DNA from: Treponema porcinum
GTDB taxonomy: Bacteria > Spirochaetota > Spirochaetia > Treponematales > Treponemataceae
NCBI RefSeq assembly: GCF_900167145.1
Contig: NZ_FUWG01000003.1
Location: forward strand, 6,684-70,683
DNA: 64,000 nucleotides
Direction: 5' to 3'
Below the pieces are notes generated by a model. The model was given only the letters and a program-made list of their open reading frames with translations, did no database searches and was not told the origin of the DNA. This document shows, one piece after another, positions 42,343 to 51,717 of the stretch. The stretch's first letter is position 1. Every line of letters starts with the position of its first letter. The position numbers and the translations under genes were made by a program.

Positions 42343-43209
42343 ATGAAAAAGACTTTATTTTTTTTATTGATTTTTACGGCAGGAACGATGCTCTCTGCAA
42401 AAAGCGGAAAACCTATACGGATTTGGGAAGACGTACCGTCTATGGAAAAAACGAAAACGGTAATGTATATGCACGAACCGGACAAAAACGCAGGGAACAG
42501 GAATGCCGCAGTCATCATCTGCCCCGGCGGAAGCTATCACCATCTGGGACTGTACAACGAAGGCTACAAAACGGCAGAATGGTTTTCCTCAAAGGGAGTA
42601 ATGTCATTTACGCTGAGATACCGCACTGCGGAAGGCGGAAATCATTATCCTGCAATGCTTGAAGACTTGCAGAGGGCTATACAGATTGTCCGCGAAAAGG
42701 CTTCTGAATACGAAATAGACCCAGGCAAGGTGGGAATAATCGGCTATTCTGCAGGCGGACACCTAGTAACTATGGGAGGAGCTTTTTATCAGTCGCATAA
42801 TGAACTAAAAAAGCTTGGAATTGAAACTGAAGTTTCGCTCCGCCCGGATTTTGTAATCCCTGTATATCCGGTTGTCTCAATGCAAGACTCCATTGCACAT
42901 AAATGGTCGCGTAAAAGCCTTCTGGGAAAAAATCAAACGCAGGAACGAAAAGACGAATTTTCTATGGAAATGCAGATTCCGTCCGATATGCCGCCGACAT
43001 ACGTAGTTGTGTGCAGGGATGACAACGTCGTTGACTACAGGAACAGCCTTGAACTGTACAAAGCGCTTGAAAATCAGAACATCAATGCACATCTGGAACT
43101 GTACGAATGGGGAAAGCACGGGTTTGGTATGCTGAACAATTCCTTTATGAAATCATTTCACTGGAACGACACCCTGTGGAACTGGCTGATCCAAAACAAC
43201 CTGCTGTAA
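42343..43209 (+). CDS. Secreted alpha/beta-hydrolase esterase
   Basis: This 288-residue protein has a signal peptide (about 1-19, 'MLSA/KSG') and an alpha/beta-hydrolase fold. The oxyanion loop is 'CPGGSYHHLG' (~60), the nucleophile elbow 'GYSAGGH' (Ser ~137), an aspartate lies near 228 ('CRDDNVVDY') and the histidine is in 'KHGFGM' (~262). It resembles acetyl-xylan esterases and BD-FAE-type carbohydrate esterases, fitting a gut polysaccharide diet. Extended -10 TGA-TATAGT (42328-42336) ends 6 bases before ATG. Confidence 0.87.
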   Translation: MKKTLFFLLIFTAGTMLSAKSGKPIRIWEDVPSMEKTKTVMYMHEPDKNAGNRNAAVIICPGGSYHHLGLYNEGYKTAEWFSSKGVMSFTLRYRTAEGGNHYPAMLEDLQRAIQIVREKASEYEIDPGKVGIIGYSAGGHLVTMGGAFYQSHNELKKLGIETEVSLRPDFVIPVYPVVSMQDSIAHKWSRKSLLGKNQTQERKDEFSMEMQIPSDMPPTYVVVCRDDNVVDYRNSLELYKALENQNINAHLELYEWGKHGFGMLNNSFMKSFHWNDTLWNWLIQNNLL

Positions 43210-43218
43210 CATTTCCTC

Positions 43219-43379
43219 AAGGCGAAGGGAATTACGTAACAGAATGAAAGATGAATTCTACCTTCGCCTTAATGACGTTGAAAAGAACAACACATTCACC
43301 GCAGTTTTGCCAAAAGCAAAACTGCAAGGCGAAGGGAAATCCGTAACAGAATGAAAGATTTGCAGAACCTTCGCCGTTT
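43219..43379. repeat. Duplicated GGCGAAGG stem-loop repeat between convergent genes
   Basis: A 34-bp unit at 43219-43252 recurs at 43326-43359 with two mismatches (period 107). Each can pair with a following ACCTTCGCC arm (43260-43269 and 43367-43376). Between them lies the perfect hairpin GCAGTTTTG/CAAAACTGC (43301-43325). It may act as terminator for both neighbours or be a REP-like element. Confidence 0.75.
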
Positions 43380-44886
43380 ATTCAGCCCTAATCGAAGTAT
43401 TCTTTACCACAACGTCGTGTGCGCCACCCTCACGGATACTTGCAGGACTTACAAGCGTAATCTTCGCTTTCTGCTGAAGTTCCGGAATTGTAACGGCACC
43501 GCAGTTACACATTGTGTGAGAAATCTTGCTTGTCGTCATCTGAACATTATCGTGAAGGCTTCCGGCATATGGAACGTAAGAATCAACGCCTTCTTCAAAA
43601 GCCATTTTCTTTGCGCCGCCAAGGTCGTAGCGCTGCCAGTTACGCGCGCGATTAGAACCTTCGCCCCAGTATTCCTTTACATAGTTTCCGTTTACAATCA
43701 GCTTGTTCGTAGGAGATTCATCAAAGCGCGCAAAATATCTTCCAAGCATTACAAAATCTGCACCCATAGCCAGAGCCAGGGTGATGTGATAGTCGTGAAC
43801 GATGCCGCCGTCAGAACAGATAGGAATATAAATTCCAGTTTCCTTATAGTATTCGTCGCGCGCCCTTGCAACTTCAATAGTAGCAGTTGCCTGACCGCGC
43901 CCGATACCCTTCTGTTCACGCGTAATGCAGATTGAACCACCGCCGATACCGATTTTTACAAAATCAGCGCCGGCATCTGCAAGGAAGCGGAATCCTTCTG
44001 CGTCAACAACGTTTCCTGCACCAACTTTTGCCTGCGGCCATTTAGAATGAATGTCCTTTAATGCGCGCGACTGCCATTCAGTAAAGCCTTCGGAAGAATC
44101 AAGCGTCATTATGTCAACGCCTGCGTCCAAAAGTGCCGGAACGCGCTCCATATAGTCACGGGTATTTATTCCTGCGCCAACGATATAGCGTTTTTTATCA
44201 TCAAGAAGTTCAAGCGGATGTTCTTCGTGAGTAGCATAGTCCTTGCGGAACACAAGATACTGAAGCCTTCCTGCATCATCAACAACAGGAAGCTGGTTTA
44301 TCTTGTTCTTCCAGATAAGTTCGTTCGCTTCCTCAAGCGTTATTCCGACTTTTGCCATAACAAGATCTTTTAACGGAGTCATATATTCAGAAACTTTTGC
44401 GTCCGGACTGCAGTGGCTCAGGCGGAAATCGCGCTCGGTGATGATGCCGACAAGTTTTCCGTTATGCTCGCCGTTTTCCGTAACTGCAACAGTAGAATGT
44501 CCTGTCTGCTTGATGCGCTCTACAAGTTCCGTAAGCGTATGGTCAGGGCGGATATTCGTATCGGAAGAAACAAAACCTGCTTTATATGTCTTTACGTGGG
44601 CAATCATAGCTGCCTGGTCTGCAATTGTCTGTGAGCCGTAGATAAATGATATTCCGCCTTCTTTTGCAAGCGCAATCGCAAGCTTATCGTTGGAAACTGA
44701 CTGCATTACGGCAGAAACCATAGGAATATTCATCGTAAGCGGACATTTTTCCCCTGCCTTTTTATTATACCTTACAACAGGCGTCTGCAAAGATACATTT
44801 GCAGGAATACAGTCTGCTGATGTATAGCCAGGAATCAATAAATATTCATCAAAAGTGTGTGACGGTTCTTCAAAGAAAAATGCCAT
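43378..44886 (-). CDS. guaB: IMP dehydrogenase
   Basis: This 502-residue enzyme oxidises IMP to XMP, the committed step to GTP. Two CBS domains are inserted at about 95-215 in the TIM barrel. The catalytic cysteine is in '[19 protein letters not shown]' near residue 317, and 'GSLHDNVQ' is in the C-terminal flap region. ATG at 44886 is chosen because GGGAG of the adjoining repeat is 8 bases before it. Expression must pass the multi-hairpin repeat in its leader. Confidence 0.95.
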   Translation of the reverse strand: MAFFFEEPSHTFDEYLLIPGYTSADCIPANVSLQTPVVRYNKKAGEKCPLTMNIPMVSAVMQSVSNDKLAIALAKEGGISFIYGSQTIADQAAMIAHVKTYKAGFVSSDTNIRPDHTLTELVERIKQTGHSTVAVTENGEHNGKLVGIITERDFRLSHCSPDAKVSEYMTPLKDLVMAKVGITLEEANELIWKNKINQLPVVDDAGRLQYLVFRKDYATHEEHPLELLDDKKRYIVGAGINTRDYMERVPALLDAGVDIMTLDSSEGFTEWQSRALKDIHSKWPQAKVGAGNVVDAEGFRFLADAGADFVKIGIGGGSICITREQKGIGRGQATATIEVARARDEYYKETGIYIPICSDGGIVHDYHITLALAMGADFVMLGRYFARFDESPTNKLIVNGNYVKEYWGEGSNRARNWQRYDLGGAKKMAFEEGVDSYVPYAGSLHDNVQMTTSKISHTMCNCGAVTIPELQQKAKITLVSPASIREGGAHDVVVKNTSIRAE

Positions 44887-44894
44887 GATTTTTA

Positions 44895-45130
44895 CTCCCA
44901 TAAAAAGTCAAGAAGATTGTTTCAACAATCGATTGACTTTTTATGCCGCTTCGCAATGAAATGAGAAGCGGCAGTTAATTAGGAAGTTCGCAACGCGAAC
45001 TTGTGAATACGTCGAGTCAAGGCACGCTGTCGCTTAAAGCCTTGACTTCTCCGTTTTTAAGGTTTGTATTAAACCTTAAATAAAAACTTTGACGCTATTT
45101 CAGGCAAAGTTTTTATTACACTATCCTATA
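44895..45130 (-). repeat. Multi-hairpin dispersed repeat, copy 2, in the guaB leader
   Basis: Reverse complement of the copy before thiC, with about three changes in the 218-base core (two near CCTAATTAAC, one in the last loop). The same six hairpins occur. It begins after TATAGGA (45130-45124) and ends at TATGGGAG (44902-44895), the guaB ribosome site. With 45131-45219 it fills the gap to parE; no gene is seen there. Confidence 0.92.
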
Positions 45131-45219
45131 AAATATTAATCTGCAATTATAAAGAAATATCATAAGATACGCAAGGCGCACCAAAAACAGATATTTCCGG
45201 CATTGCCCTGCGCTCCCTT

Positions 45220-47472
45220 TTACGCGTCGATTTCGGCTGCAAGATGATGAACGATAAAATCACGCCGTTCAGGAGTATTCTTTCCCATATAGAATTCAAG
45301 CACGTGCGGAACATTCTGCAGCGTCTGAATTGAAACCTGCGTAAGGTGAATTCCCTTGTCCTCGCCTTCGCCCTCTTTTCTCGGCTTAATAAACTGCCCG
45401 AACTCAGACGCGTTGATTTCTCCAAGACCTTTAAAGCGCGTAACTTCTGCACCTGCACCAAGATTTTTTATTTCCTTGTCGCGCGACTCTTCGGAGTAAC
45501 AGTAAACTGTCTTTGACTTGTTGCGCACGCGGAACAGCGGCGTTTCAAGAATATATACGTGTCCTGAAAGTACAAGTTCCTCAAAATACAAAAGAAGGTA
45601 CGTCATCACAAGATTTCTGATGTGGTAGCCGTCGTTATCGGCATCGGTTGCAATGACAATCTTGTCGTAGCGCAGGTCTGCAACGTCTTTCTGAACGCCA
45701 AGGCTGAACGTAAGGTTTTTAAGTTCCTCGTTTTCAAACAGCGCAGTCTTTCGTTTGCCAAACATATTTTCCGGCTTTCCGCGGAGACTGAAAATTGCCT
45801 GATAGGAAACATCGCGTGCGTTCACCATAGTTCCGGTTGCAGAATCTCCTTCCGTAATAAAAATCATCGATTCTGCGCCTTTCGGTCCGTCCTGAAGATG
45901 ATAGCGGCAGTCCTTGAGTTTTGGAATTTTCAGGGAAACGGACTTTGCAGCCTCGCGAACCTGTTTTTCCGTAACATTATTGATTTCCGCACGCGCCTTC
46001 ATATTGCAGATAATCTTGTCTTCAAACGAACCGGCAATATCCGGATTATGACGCAGCCAGTCATCAACGGCGGCCTGCGTTTCCTTTATTATAGGCGCGC
46101 GGACTTCAACATTTCCAAGTTTGTTTTTCGTCTGACTTGTGAACATCGGATTATCAAGACCGATTTTAAGAGCAACAAGAAGTCCGCTGGTAACGTCGTT
46201 CTGTTCGTATTCTTTCTTGAAAAAATCATTTATTCCCTTTGTAACGCCGTCAAGAAAAGCCGTTACGTGAGTTCCGCCGTCTTCAGTAGACTGACCGTTT
46301 ACAAAAGAATACACGAATTTATCAAGGCTTGCCGTATGCGTCATTACAAATTCAAGATTATCACCCTTATAGGAAAACAGCTTGTAAATGGAATTGTTCT
46401 TTCCGCCCATTTCGTGTACAAGAAGATCCTCAAGACCATTTTCGCTCAAATATTCTTTTTCATTGCAGTAGATTTTCAGTCCAGGATTAAGGTATGCGTA
46501 GTTCCAGAGGCGCTTTTCCACCATATCCATATTGAATTCGTATTTTCCGAACATTTTTGAGTCAGGCACGAATTCAAGATACGTTCCGTTTTTTACGCCG
46601 GGCTTTGCTTTTGTGATTGCAGACGATATTTTCTTTCCGCGTTCATATTCTGCAACAGCCATTTTTCCGTCGCGGATAGATGCGGCGCGGAAATATGACG
46701 AAAGGGCATTCGTCGCCTTTATGCCTACGCCGTTCATACCGATTGCCTGCTTGAATACAGAATTGTTGTATTTTGCACCCGTGTTTACGTTTGAAACGCA
46801 GTCCTCAAGTTTTCCAAGCGGAATACCACGTCCAAAGTCACGGATTTTTACGCGGCCGTCTTTTATTTCGATGTCAATGCGGTCACCGAATCCCTGTGAA
46901 AATTCGTCGATTGCGTTGTCTATTCCCTCTTTCAGAAGAATGTAAATTCCGTCGTTTTCGTTAGTGCCGTCGCCAAGAGAACCGATGTACATTCCCGGAC
47001 GCAAGCGGATATGCTCAAGTCCTTCCAGATGCTGAATGGAATTTTCGTCATAAACTGCTGATGAAGTATCTTTAACTTTTGAAGAAGTCCGCGTAATTTC
47101 TATTTTTTCAAGAGGTTTTCCGGCGGCACTTTCTGCCGGTACGGAAGGCTGTTTCTGCGCCGGCTTAAGTTCAGGTTGCGGCGATGCTTTCTTTGAAGCA
47201 GTAACTTTTCCGGCTGATTTTGAAGCCGCCGCAGTTTTCACGGCAGGTTTTGCCGCCGGAGAAGCCGCCTTTTCCGTCACGCCTGCTTTTTGTGAAGAAG
47301 CCTTTGCGGCACTCTTCCCTGCACCTGCACTGCTCCCGGAAACCGCCGCCGTTTTTGTAGTTTTTACTGATTTTGCTGATTTTGCCGCAGCCTTTTTCTG
47401 TTCCGCCGCAGCCAATTCTATCTGCGAAGCCGCCTCTAAAAGCGACTTCTTTACTTTTTTTTCCACACCCAT
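45220..47472 (-). CDS. parE: DNA topoisomerase IV subunit B-like, with Lys/Ala-rich N-terminal tail
   Basis: This 750-residue type IIA ATPase subunit has a low-complexity tail at about 1-130 rich in Ala, Lys and Ser (repeated AAK, SAGK, KPA). The GHKL ATPase follows ('EGIDNAIDEF' ~185, 'GRGIPLG', 'GMNGVGIKATNALS'), then the transducer and a TOPRIM domain with 'ITEGDSATG' (~537) and 'DADNDG' (~612). The EGDSATG/ATDADNDG forms favour ParE over GyrB. No parC gene is adjacent. Promoter TTGAAA-N17-TATACT ends 6 bases before ATG. The tail resembles histone H1 C-termini and likely binds DNA. Confidence 0.87.
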   Translation of the reverse strand: MGVEKKVKKSLLEAASQIELAAAEQKKAAAKSAKSVKTTKTAAVSGSSAGAGKSAAKASSQKAGVTEKAASPAAKPAVKTAAASKSAGKVTASKKASPQPELKPAQKQPSVPAESAAGKPLEKIEITRTSSKVKDTSSAVYDENSIQHLEGLEHIRLRPGMYIGSLGDGTNENDGIYILLKEGIDNAIDEFSQGFGDRIDIEIKDGRVKIRDFGRGIPLGKLEDCVSNVNTGAKYNNSVFKQAIGMNGVGIKATNALSSYFRAASIRDGKMAVAEYERGKKISSAITKAKPGVKNGTYLEFVPDSKMFGKYEFNMDMVEKRLWNYAYLNPGLKIYCNEKEYLSENGLEDLLVHEMGGKNNSIYKLFSYKGDNLEFVMTHTASLDKFVYSFVNGQSTEDGGTHVTAFLDGVTKGINDFFKKEYEQNDVTSGLLVALKIGLDNPMFTSQTKNKLGNVEVRAPIIKETQAAVDDWLRHNPDIAGSFEDKIICNMKARAEINNVTEKQVREAAKSVSLKIPKLKDCRYHLQDGPKGAESMIFITEGDSATGTMVNARDVSYQAIFSLRGKPENMFGKRKTALFENEELKNLTFSLGVQKDVADLRYDKIVIATDADNDGYHIRNLVMTYLLLYFEELVLSGHVYILETPLFRVRNKSKTVYCYSEESRDKEIKNLGAGAEVTRFKGLGEINASEFGQFIKPRKEGEGEDKGIHLTQVSIQTLQNVPHVLEFYMGKNTPERRDFIVHHLAAEIDA

Positions 47473-47478
47473 ACGTAC

Positions 47479-47507
47479 AGTATAAAGGCAAAGCGCGGAA
47501 TTTTCAA
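47479..47507 (-). promoter_or_regulatory. parE promoter, leaderless
   Basis: TTGAAA (47507-47502), 17 bases, TATACT (47484-47479), 6 bases to ATG. Confidence 0.8.
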
Positions 47508-47535
47508 CCGTATACAGGCGGCACTCGTAAAAACG

Positions 47536-48390
47536 CTATACGCCTTCTTTCGCAAGCTTTTTGTCGACTTTCTTGCGGTTCAGCGTGTAGTCAAAATAAC
47601 TGTGACCGATTTTGTTTATCCTGCGGTAGAAGGCTACGCATCTGGTTCCCGGATAAAGTGCATCTGCCTCGGAAAGAAGCGCGGCGCACGCATCATACTG
47701 CTTGTCCTCAAAAAGTGCCTGAGAAAGCAGGACTTTTGAATAGAAAATTTCCGGCACGGATTTAGAAACGTTCACCGAATGTTCAAGCGTATCCACAGCC
47801 TTTCCGTGTCCGCCGCCGTTAATTACAGGCGCATAAAAATACCACTGAGCAATGTTTATAAGGCAGAAAACAAAATCAGGGTCCTGCTCAAGTCCGTCGT
47901 CGTAATATTTTTTTATCGTAAGACCTTCGTGCATAGCCGTAGTCAGGGGAAGAAACTGCATACAGCAGGAAAGGATATCGCCGCTCGTAGTATAAAGCCA
48001 CTTGCTGTGCTTCTCCTTTTTATGCTCCTTAAAAAAAAGCTTTACTTTTTCATACTGACTTTTTATGAGCGGCTCAAGATCCGGGTGAGAAATATTTTCT
48101 TCGTAAAGATAGTTATATTTTTCCCACACAAGAATATTATTAACCGACAGGAGAATTTCATCAGAAAGACGGGAAGAAACGTTCTCGCCGTTTACAGCTG
48201 CCTGATATTCATCAATTTTTGCAACAGCTTCGGCACACGTACTGCTACGCCCGAGTGAAAGGCGGAACTCCGAAATATCGTCCATCATCTTAATGTCAAA
48301 ATCTGAAAGCACAGGTTCTGCAAAAACCGAGAAGGCAGCGGAAAAGCACAAAATCAGAGCGGCAATTTGTTTACTAAAAGTTAAATGCAT
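47536..48390 (-). CDS. Exported helical protein, TPR-like, function unknown
   Basis: This 284-residue protein has a signal peptide (about 1-24, 'AAFSVFA/EP') and is otherwise helical. Two stretches read like tetratricopeptide repeats: 'FVFCLINIAQWYFYAPV' and 'FYSKVLLSQALFEDKQYDACAALLSEADALYPG'. The layout recalls the periplasmic TPR proteins of treponemes (TatT/Tp0956-like), but I cannot confirm that and no TRAP transporter is nearby. AAGGA precedes the ATG. Confidence 0.6.
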   Translation of the reverse strand: MHLTFSKQIAALILCFSAAFSVFAEPVLSDFDIKMMDDISEFRLSLGRSSTCAEAVAKIDEYQAAVNGENVSSRLSDEILLSVNNILVWEKYNYLYEENISHPDLEPLIKSQYEKVKLFFKEHKKEKHSKWLYTTSGDILSCCMQFLPLTTAMHEGLTIKKYYDDGLEQDPDFVFCLINIAQWYFYAPVINGGGHGKAVDTLEHSVNVSKSVPEIFYSKVLLSQALFEDKQYDACAALLSEADALYPGTRCVAFYRRINKIGHSYFDYTLNRKKVDKKLAKEGV

Positions 48391-48454
48391 TTTATAATTC
48401 CTTCATTGATACTACCTGAAACGAATATTCAATTCAAGAAAAAAGAGGAAAAAG

Positions 48455-49051
48455 ATGCATTTAAAACTGTATTTGTGGACAATTGCCGTATGCGCCTGCG
48501 CAATTCTGGGAATAAACGTTTTTTTCATTCACCCGGAAGCATCGCAGTTTCAGTTGATTTTGTGGGGCATTATGGGGCCTGTAATTCTTTTTGCGCTTGA
48601 TGCAGTTTTTGCAATAATAATGCATTCCCTTCCGCGAAAATGGATGAATCCGTACCGCAAATGCTTTACCGTAAGCCGCAAGGAAGTTTCTTTATACAGG
48701 AAAACAAAAATCGTAGTCTGGAAGGACTACATTCCCGATACAGGAAAACTTACTACAGGTCTTTCAAAGTCAAAGATAGAGGGAACCCAGAAAGATTATC
48801 TTTACGCATTTCTGGAAGAAACGTGCTACGCAGAATGGGTACATTACGGAATGGCGCTGTGCAGTTTTATCCTTCCGTTCATATCTCCGCGGGCACTTGT
48901 TCCGTCAATGATTATGCCACAGGTAATCGTAAACTTCATTCTGAACATTCCGCCGATTTTAATACAGCGGAACAACCGCCCGAAACTTCTTGCAATGTAC
49001 GAACATTCCAGAAAGGCAGAAGAAAAGCAGCAGGAAAAGGCAAAGCAGTAA
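48455..49051 (+). CDS. CrtO-like membrane protein (putative acyltransferase)
   Basis: This 198-residue membrane protein has hydrophobic spans at about 6-25, 34-57, 125-143 and 150-167. The central motif 'WKDYIPDTGKL' with 'Y..FLEETCYAEWVHYG' after it is the signature of the family of glycosyl-4,4'-diaponeurosporenoate acyltransferase CrtO. No carotenoid genes are near, so the acceptor is unknown. The C-terminal tail is basic and Gln/Glu-rich. AGAGGA 8 bases before ATG. Confidence 0.65.
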   Translation: MHLKLYLWTIAVCACAILGINVFFIHPEASQFQLILWGIMGPVILFALDAVFAIIMHSLPRKWMNPYRKCFTVSRKEVSLYRKTKIVVWKDYIPDTGKLTTGLSKSKIEGTQKDYLYAFLEETCYAEWVHYGMALCSFILPFISPRALVPSMIMPQVIVNFILNIPPILIQRNNRPKLLAMYEHSRKAEEKQQEKAKQ

Positions 49052-49078
49052 CAAAAGGCGGAAAAAGCTTAAAACGCC

Positions 49079-50335
49079 TTAATCAGTTTTTTCTCCGGCG
49101 GAAAGCGCGCCTGTATTTTTCCCGGAGAATGCGGATTTCAAAAGAACCGGCACAATCATAGAAGAAACTATAATCAGAAGGATGACCGGTGCAAAATACT
49201 TTGAGTCAACCATTCCTACTGAAAGCCCTTTCTGAGCCACAATCAGCGCAACTTCTCCGCGCACCATCATTCCAAGCCCGATTTGACCGCATTCGCGCCA
49301 GTTAAAGCCAAGAAGCCGTGAAATTCCGCCGCATCCGATAATTTTAGAAATGCATCCGACAATCACAAACGTAATCATAAACCAGATGAGCGTTAAGTCA
49401 GTTCCGGCAAGGGACGTTTTTAATCCTATGCTTGCAAAAAACACAGGACTGAAAAACATATATGAATTGATGTCGATTTTCTGTTCCATATATTGCGCAT
49501 CGTTCAGACTACAGAACACAACGCCTGCAATATATGCACCGGTAATATCTGCAATTCCGAAAAATTCTTCGGCGCAGTACGCAAAAATAAGCGCTACGCC
49601 AAGACCGTAAATAGGAATTCGGCGTGAATGAGGATGCCGGCGGTCATACCACTTGAACACCTTGAACAGGACAAATCCAGTTATAATTGCCGCTATAAAA
49701 AACAGCACTGTTTTTATGACAATATCAAGATATCCGCCGTTTCCCGTACTTACGCCAAGAACAACAGTAAGAACGATTATTCCAAATACATCGTCAATAA
49801 TAGCTGCACTTACAATCGCCTGCCCGATGTCAGATTTTATTTTTCCAAGTTCCTTGAGCGTAGCAACAGTAATGCTTACGGACGTTGCCGTTAAAATCGT
49901 TCCGATGAACATTGCCTGATAAAAACGCAGCGTTCCAAAACCGTCAAAACCCCAGAAGCACAGCGCCATAATCGTTCCCATAACAAGCGGAACAAGAACG
50001 CCGAAAGCCGCAATCACAGTTGATTTTATTCCAGAACGGATTAAAGATTTCAGGTTTGTTCCAAGTCCGGCAGAAAACATAATCAGAATTACGCCGATTT
50101 CTGCCATATATGAAATAAACTGGTTTGCCTCTGCAAATACAACATTCGGTTCTGCAGCACCGTAATTTGAAAAAAACGGCAGGAATTTTAAAAGAAGGCC
50201 TGCAACAATCTGACCGGCAACCTGCGGAAATCCGATTTTTTTTGCAAGAGTTCCAAGATATTTTGCTGCTATAACGATAATACCAACTGAAAGTAAAATT
50301 TGAAGAACAATCTCTGTGTTTGGTAGGGATGACAT
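49079..50335 (-). CDS. Cation:proton antiporter (CPA2/KefB-NapA type)
   Basis: This 418-residue protein has about 12 membrane segments. Conserved antiporter elements include 'GQIVAGLLL', 'FSAGLGTNLKSL', 'TATSVSITVATL', 'AAIIDDVFGIIVL' (the paired aspartates of the ion site, ~165) and 'GMMVRGEVALIVAQKG' (~360). It exchanges Na+ or K+ for protons; there is no TrkA-N or CBS regulatory tail. The Asp-Asp pair favours an electrogenic Na+/H+ type. AGAGG precedes ATG. Confidence 0.88.
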   Translation of the reverse strand: MSSLPNTEIVLQILLSVGIIVIAAKYLGTLAKKIGFPQVAGQIVAGLLLKFLPFFSNYGAAEPNVVFAEANQFISYMAEIGVILIMFSAGLGTNLKSLIRSGIKSTVIAAFGVLVPLVMGTIMALCFWGFDGFGTLRFYQAMFIGTILTATSVSITVATLKELGKIKSDIGQAIVSAAIIDDVFGIIVLTVVLGVSTGNGGYLDIVIKTVLFFIAAIITGFVLFKVFKWYDRRHPHSRRIPIYGLGVALIFAYCAEEFFGIADITGAYIAGVVFCSLNDAQYMEQKIDINSYMFFSPVFFASIGLKTSLAGTDLTLIWFMITFVIVGCISKIIGCGGISRLLGFNWRECGQIGLGMMVRGEVALIVAQKGLSVGMVDSKYFAPVILLIIVSSMIVPVLLKSAFSGKNTGALSAGEKTD

Positions 50336-50406
50336 TACATGCCTCTGACTGTTTGAATTTTATTGGCTTCATTATAAAAAAATAACAGAAATGACACAAT
50401 ACAAAA

Positions 50407-50435
50407 TTGACACCTCATCATTTCCGAAGTATATT
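50407..50435 (+). promoter_or_regulatory. Promoter of the ArsR-like gene
   Basis: TTGACA (50407-50412), 17 bases, TATATT (50430-50435). The coding start at 50449 lies about 7 bases past the expected RNA start, with no ribosome site. Confidence 0.75.
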
Positions 50436-50448
50436 TGTGAATAAAAAT

Positions 50449-50790
50449 ATGGATATACAGTCAATAACAGAAACAGCAGAAAATCCCCGTCAGCTGCTGG
50501 AAGCGTGCAGCGATCTGTTCGTTGCGCTTGCAGATACAGTCCGGCGCGGACTTTTTATAAGTATGATAGAATCCGGGAGTACGGGCGTAAGCGTTGCTAC
50601 GCTCACCGCAACTACAAAATTATCACGCCCGGCAATCTCCCATCACCTGAAAGTGCTTAAAGACTGCGGACTTATAAAAGCACGCAAAGTCGGCACGCAC
50701 AATTTTTATTACGTCGACATAAACGAACATATAGAACGACTAAAAAAATTCCTTCAAAGTGCAGAGCATTTCAGTAAAATCATACACTGA
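50449..50790 (+). CDS. ArsR-family transcriptional regulator
   Basis: This 113-residue winged-helix protein has the recognition segment 'TKLSRPAISHHLKVLKDCGLI' around residues 60-80. No obvious metal cysteine pair is seen ('CSDLFVALADTVRRG' has one Cys), so a metal ligand is uncertain. It is divergent from the antiporter gene, which it may regulate. The TTG at 50407 is the -35 box, not a start. Confidence 0.88.
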   Translation: MDIQSITETAENPRQLLEACSDLFVALADTVRRGLFISMIESGSTGVSVATLTATTKLSRPAISHHLKVLKDCGLIKARKVGTHNFYYVDINEHIERLKKFLQSAEHFSKIIH

Positions 50791-50847
50791 ATGCTCTTTG
50801 TTCAAAAACTACAAACGAACGGACTTCTCCGCATAAACCGGTTACGG

Positions 50848-51699
50848 TTATGGTTCCAGTTCCCTTGTTTCTTCCCTAAGAATAACGTCGTCTGTCTTTT
50901 TTGCAGCCGCTTTAGCCACCTTTTTCAACGCACGCGCTTCTGCCTTTGCAGCTTTTTTCTCCGCCTTCCGTTTAAGCCGTTCTGCTTCTCGCACCTTTGA
51001 TTTTTCTGACTGCCGTATATAAGAATACTGATTGCGCGCCTTTTTACTGTAGCGCACGCCAAGATTAAGATGATACTGCCAGGAATAGTCGAACGGCTGA
51101 ACCATCCTGTTCGTACCGAAATTCGGATAGTCAAGGTCAAACGTTCCGTCGAGTAAAATAGTCCACTTAGGCGCAAGCGGAAGCTCAAGACCGATAAGAA
51201 GTCCGCCGCCAAGATAATGCAGATGATACTCGTCTGTAAGCTGATACATATAATGAAGCCCCGCACTGAATTTCAGGCGGACGTACTTCCACATATCAGT
51301 TTCGATTATAGGACCGGCAAACAGGTCAAATGCATATAAGACAGTCTGCTTAGGCACCTGCTTTACGTCGTTGAAGGTGTAATAGAACGGATAAAACGCA
51401 GACACCCGGATAATTGAATTGAGCGGACGCATATTCTTTGACTGAACTTCAAAAAATGCACCTATCATAGAATTCTGCCACACATAATTATTCCTGCTGC
51501 TCTGCGTTTCAATGCGCGTTACATTTGCAAAAGCAGCACCCTCATTAAATACTACAAAAGGCTTATGCTGTATCTCCGGAAATCCTGTTTTCGGATTTAT
51601 CTGCTCTGTTTCGGTCTTTTGTTCTGCTAAATCTTTCGTCTGACAGACAAGCGGAAAAGACAGGGCAAAAAGCGCAAGAATGACAATCAGTTTTTTCAT
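50848..51699 (-). CDS. Outer-membrane protein with Lys/Ala-rich tail
   Basis: This 283-residue protein has a signal peptide (about 1-20; 'FPLVCQTK' could be read as an atypical lipobox). Beta strands at about 45-215 ('FYPFYYTFND', 'FSAGLHYMYQLTDEYHLHYLGGGLLIGLELP', 'YHLNLGVRYSKK') suggest an 8-10-strand barrel. Residues about 220-275 are charged and helical (repeats of KAEKKAAKAEARALKK type), possibly periplasmic and cell-wall or DNA binding. No family is recognised. Confidence 0.65.
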   Translation of the reverse strand: MKKLIVILALFALSFPLVCQTKDLAEQKTETEQINPKTGFPEIQHKPFVVFNEGAAFANVTRIETQSSRNNYVWQNSMIGAFFEVQSKNMRPLNSIIRVSAFYPFYYTFNDVKQVPKQTVLYAFDLFAGPIIETDMWKYVRLKFSAGLHYMYQLTDEYHLHYLGGGLLIGLELPLAPKWTILLDGTFDLDYPNFGTNRMVQPFDYSWQYHLNLGVRYSKKARNQYSYIRQSEKSKVREAERLKRKAEKKAAKAEARALKKVAKAAAKKTDDVILREETRELEP

Positions 51700-51717
51700 A
51701 GGAAACCTGCCTGCACT

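Noticed and set aside
43201..43380. CRISPR array
   Set aside because: Only two repeat units with a 107-base period and internal pairing; no cas genes. It is a stem-loop repeat.
45622..46560. 312-codon plus-strand ORF
   Set aside because: Antisense to parE; basic and Phe-rich like other mirror frames in this window.
50407..50448. Longer N-terminus of the ArsR-like protein from TTG at 50407
   Set aside because: That TTG is part of the -35 box TTGACA of a consensus promoter; translation should begin at 50449.
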